A stretch of DNA of 6,812 nt from assembly GCA_026015225.1 (NCBI GenBank), contig JAOZGV010000141.1, forward strand, positions 1-6,812, in the 5' to 3' direction. The DNA comes from Candidatus Bathyarchaeota archaeon (GTDB lineage: Archaea > Thermoproteota > Bathyarchaeia > 40CM-2-53-6 > RBG-13-38-9). The translations under genes were made by a program, and so were the position numbers. Each line of letters begins with the position of its first letter. The first letter of the stretch is position 1. The notes under the pieces are model-generated. The model was given only the letters and a program-made list of their open reading frames with translations. It was not told where the DNA came from and made no database searches. Shown piece after piece: positions 5,746 to 6,812 of this stretch.

Positions 5746-6812
5746 TCAACTGGTATAATCAAGATCTGCTTTTCCTGAAGGAATTAATACCTGAATTTCA
5801 TTCAATTCTATTGTTTTCGTTATTGTCTTGTATTCCTTAGAGACTTTTGAAATCAAAATTTTTTTAATCAGTTTAGCTAATTTTCCACTAGGTGTTTTTC
5901 CAGGGATAATTTCCACATAACCACTTGCCCTTTTTTTTATGGCTGAGGTGGGTCCTGCTACCGCCAATATTTGATCGTCCTTTATTATCGCTCCAATAGC
6001 AAGTCTCAAAGCAATGCCCTTGACATAATTTCTTGTGCCTCTTATCATAAACATACCCTTTGTTAGATATTGACCTGAAGGTGGTTGTTTGCTTATTTGG
6101 TTCGGCTTAATCCAATACAAATCGATAGACGTAAATCCTTGTGCCCATGCTTTGCTATAGCATGCTCCAAAAGTCGCAGCTTCCTCTACTGTATCATCAT
6201 TCAGATCTTTTCCTCCAGTTTTAATTATAGTGAATGGCGCACCATGAACTTCAGCGTGTAAAACGATATCCTCATCATTTGTATATCGTTTTATAAGCAT
6301 CTCATTATTAGAGGCATCGCGTCCACAAAGAACGAGAAAACCCTTCGATGATTCAAACCAACGGAATTTTTCAAACCATTCTTTTTCTCTTCGTTTGATC
6401 AATTGTGGGATTTCTTTAAGAGTTTGAGTTTTTTCTTCTTCTAAATTTTTTATTTTTATTTTAACGGATTTTATTGATGATTCCAATCCTGGAAGTTTCT
6501 CTTCTATTTTTTTTGCTTTTTTATAAAATTGAGAAGCCCAATATTGGGGCTTATTTTTTAAACCAATTAGAATGTCTACATCGTCAATTTTTACAGAGTA
6601 TCCTAGTTTGTCAGGCATTATCTTCTGGAAATAAATTTCTGGTTTCGTACCCTTTATTGCATTTTCTTTTATCATGTGCTCAATATCTTTCCAATTATGA
6701 CCGTCTTTTTTCTTTGAATTAATAAGTTGTGAAAGATGTTCAATCTCATTTAGGTGTAAATATATTATTTCCCCTTTCTTCCGATTTATCTCAATTGCCT
6801 TCTTAAAAGATT
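5746..6812 (-). CDS. rqcH: RqcH/NEMF-type ribosome quality control protein, partial (N-terminus off the right edge)
   Basis: The C-terminal 354 codons of an archaeal RqcH (NFACT, Rqc2/NEMF) protein. These bind stalled 50S subunits with peptidyl-tRNA and help add C-terminal tails that mark the chain for decay. Seen: the frame is open from the right edge with no stop. Its first part (HNWKDIEHMIKE, 6699-6664, and ANDVDILIGL-like VDILIGLKN near 6576-6550) matches the end of the NFACT-N/HhH region. A Lys/Glu-rich coiled coil follows (about 6525-6390). The NFACT-R domain then begins at EWFEKFRWFESSKGFLVLCG (6381-6322) and includes GRDASNNE, HAEVHGAP, FGACYSKAWAQG and PPSGQYLTKGMFMIRGTRNY. It ends with PGKTPSGKLAKLI and IPSGKAD. 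Archaeal members usually end like this, without a separate NFACT-C domain. The ATG at 6675 is internal, not a start. The catalytic-region residues of NFACT-N lie outside the window. The next gene is 119 bp downstream. Confidence 0.94.
   Translation of the reverse strand, partial: SFKKAIEINRKKGEIIYLHLNEIEHLSQLINSKKKDGHNWKDIEHMIKENAIKGTKPEIYFQKIMPDKLGYSVKIDDVDILIGLKNKPQYWASQFYKKAKKIEEKLPGLESSIKSVKIKIKNLEEEKTQTLKEIPQLIKRREKEWFEKFRWFESSKGFLVLCGRDASNNEMLIKRYTNDEDIVLHAEVHGAPFTIIKTGGKDLNDDTVEEAATFGACYSKAWAQGFTSIDLYWIKPNQISKQPPSGQYLTKGMFMIRGTRNYVKGIALRLAIGAIIKDDQILAVAGPTSAIKKRASGYVEIIPGKTPSGKLAKLIKKILISKVSKEYKTITKTIELNEIQVLIPSGKADLDYTS

Noticed and set aside
6673..6675. ATG as the start of a 309-residue protein
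   Set aside because: The same frame runs open to the window edge with sequence typical of the region before it in RqcH (DGHNWKDIEH), so the ATG is internal.
6474..6722. Plus-strand frame with a hydrophobic segment
   Set aside because: Antisense to the Lys/Glu-rich coiled coil of rqcH, which gives Phe/Leu-rich shadow translation.
1..6812. CRISPR array, insertion sequence, tRNA or rRNA, defence module
   Set aside because: No regularly spaced repeats, transposase or integrase motifs, cloverleaf arms or known defence domains were seen on either strand.

Overview
The window looks like chromosomal DNA from an archaeon, and nothing in it looks mobile or viral. It is AT-rich, roughly two-thirds A+T by eye. 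The archaeal reading rests on gene content: an RqcH/NEMF-type protein that ends after its NFACT-R region, a Mut7-C (DUF82) RNase with a zinc ribbon, an AMMECR1 protein and an archaeal-style GT-B glycosyltransferase. TATA/BRE-like elements in front of operons and sparse Shine-Dalgarno sites agree with it. A mesophilic or moderately thermophilic TACK or Bathyarchaeia-like lineage would fit, but the lineage cannot be fixed from this sequence.

Left part (1-1378, all minus strand): the 5' end of a SixA-type histidine phosphatase runs off the left edge, starting at a TTG with a strong Shine-Dalgarno site. Upstream of it lie a possible small single-pass membrane protein (349-570) and an unrecognised 272-residue soluble protein (560-1378), which overlap by 11 bp. 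A 328-bp AT-rich spacer (1379-1706) follows and carries the divergent promoter region. A 73-residue helix-turn-helix-like protein (1707-1928) is the only plus-strand gene. It converges with the next operon, with only 23 bp between the stop codons.

Right part (1952-6812, all minus strand, transcribed right to left): the C-terminal half of RqcH enters from the right edge and stops at 5746. A 119-bp gap holds a BRE/TATA-like promoter overlapped by a perfect 16-bp palindrome. It is followed by a very compact four-gene cluster: dihydroorotase (pyrC), Mut7-C RNase, AMMECR1 protein and glycosyltransferase. The junctions are a 3-bp gap, an 8-bp overlap and a 4-bp overlap, so the four are almost certainly one transcript. 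They do not form one obvious pathway: pyrC serves de novo pyrimidine synthesis, the RNase is a nuclease of unsettled role, AMMECR1 is a conserved protein of unknown biochemical role, and the glycosyltransferase probably uses a UDP-sugar. A sugar-nucleotide link (UMP to UDP-sugar to glycosyl transfer) is possible but is only inference.

No CRISPR array, tRNA, rRNA, insertion sequence or defence module was found. The least explained items are the 272-residue protein with its small membrane neighbour, the 73-residue HTH-like protein and the palindrome on the pyrC promoter.
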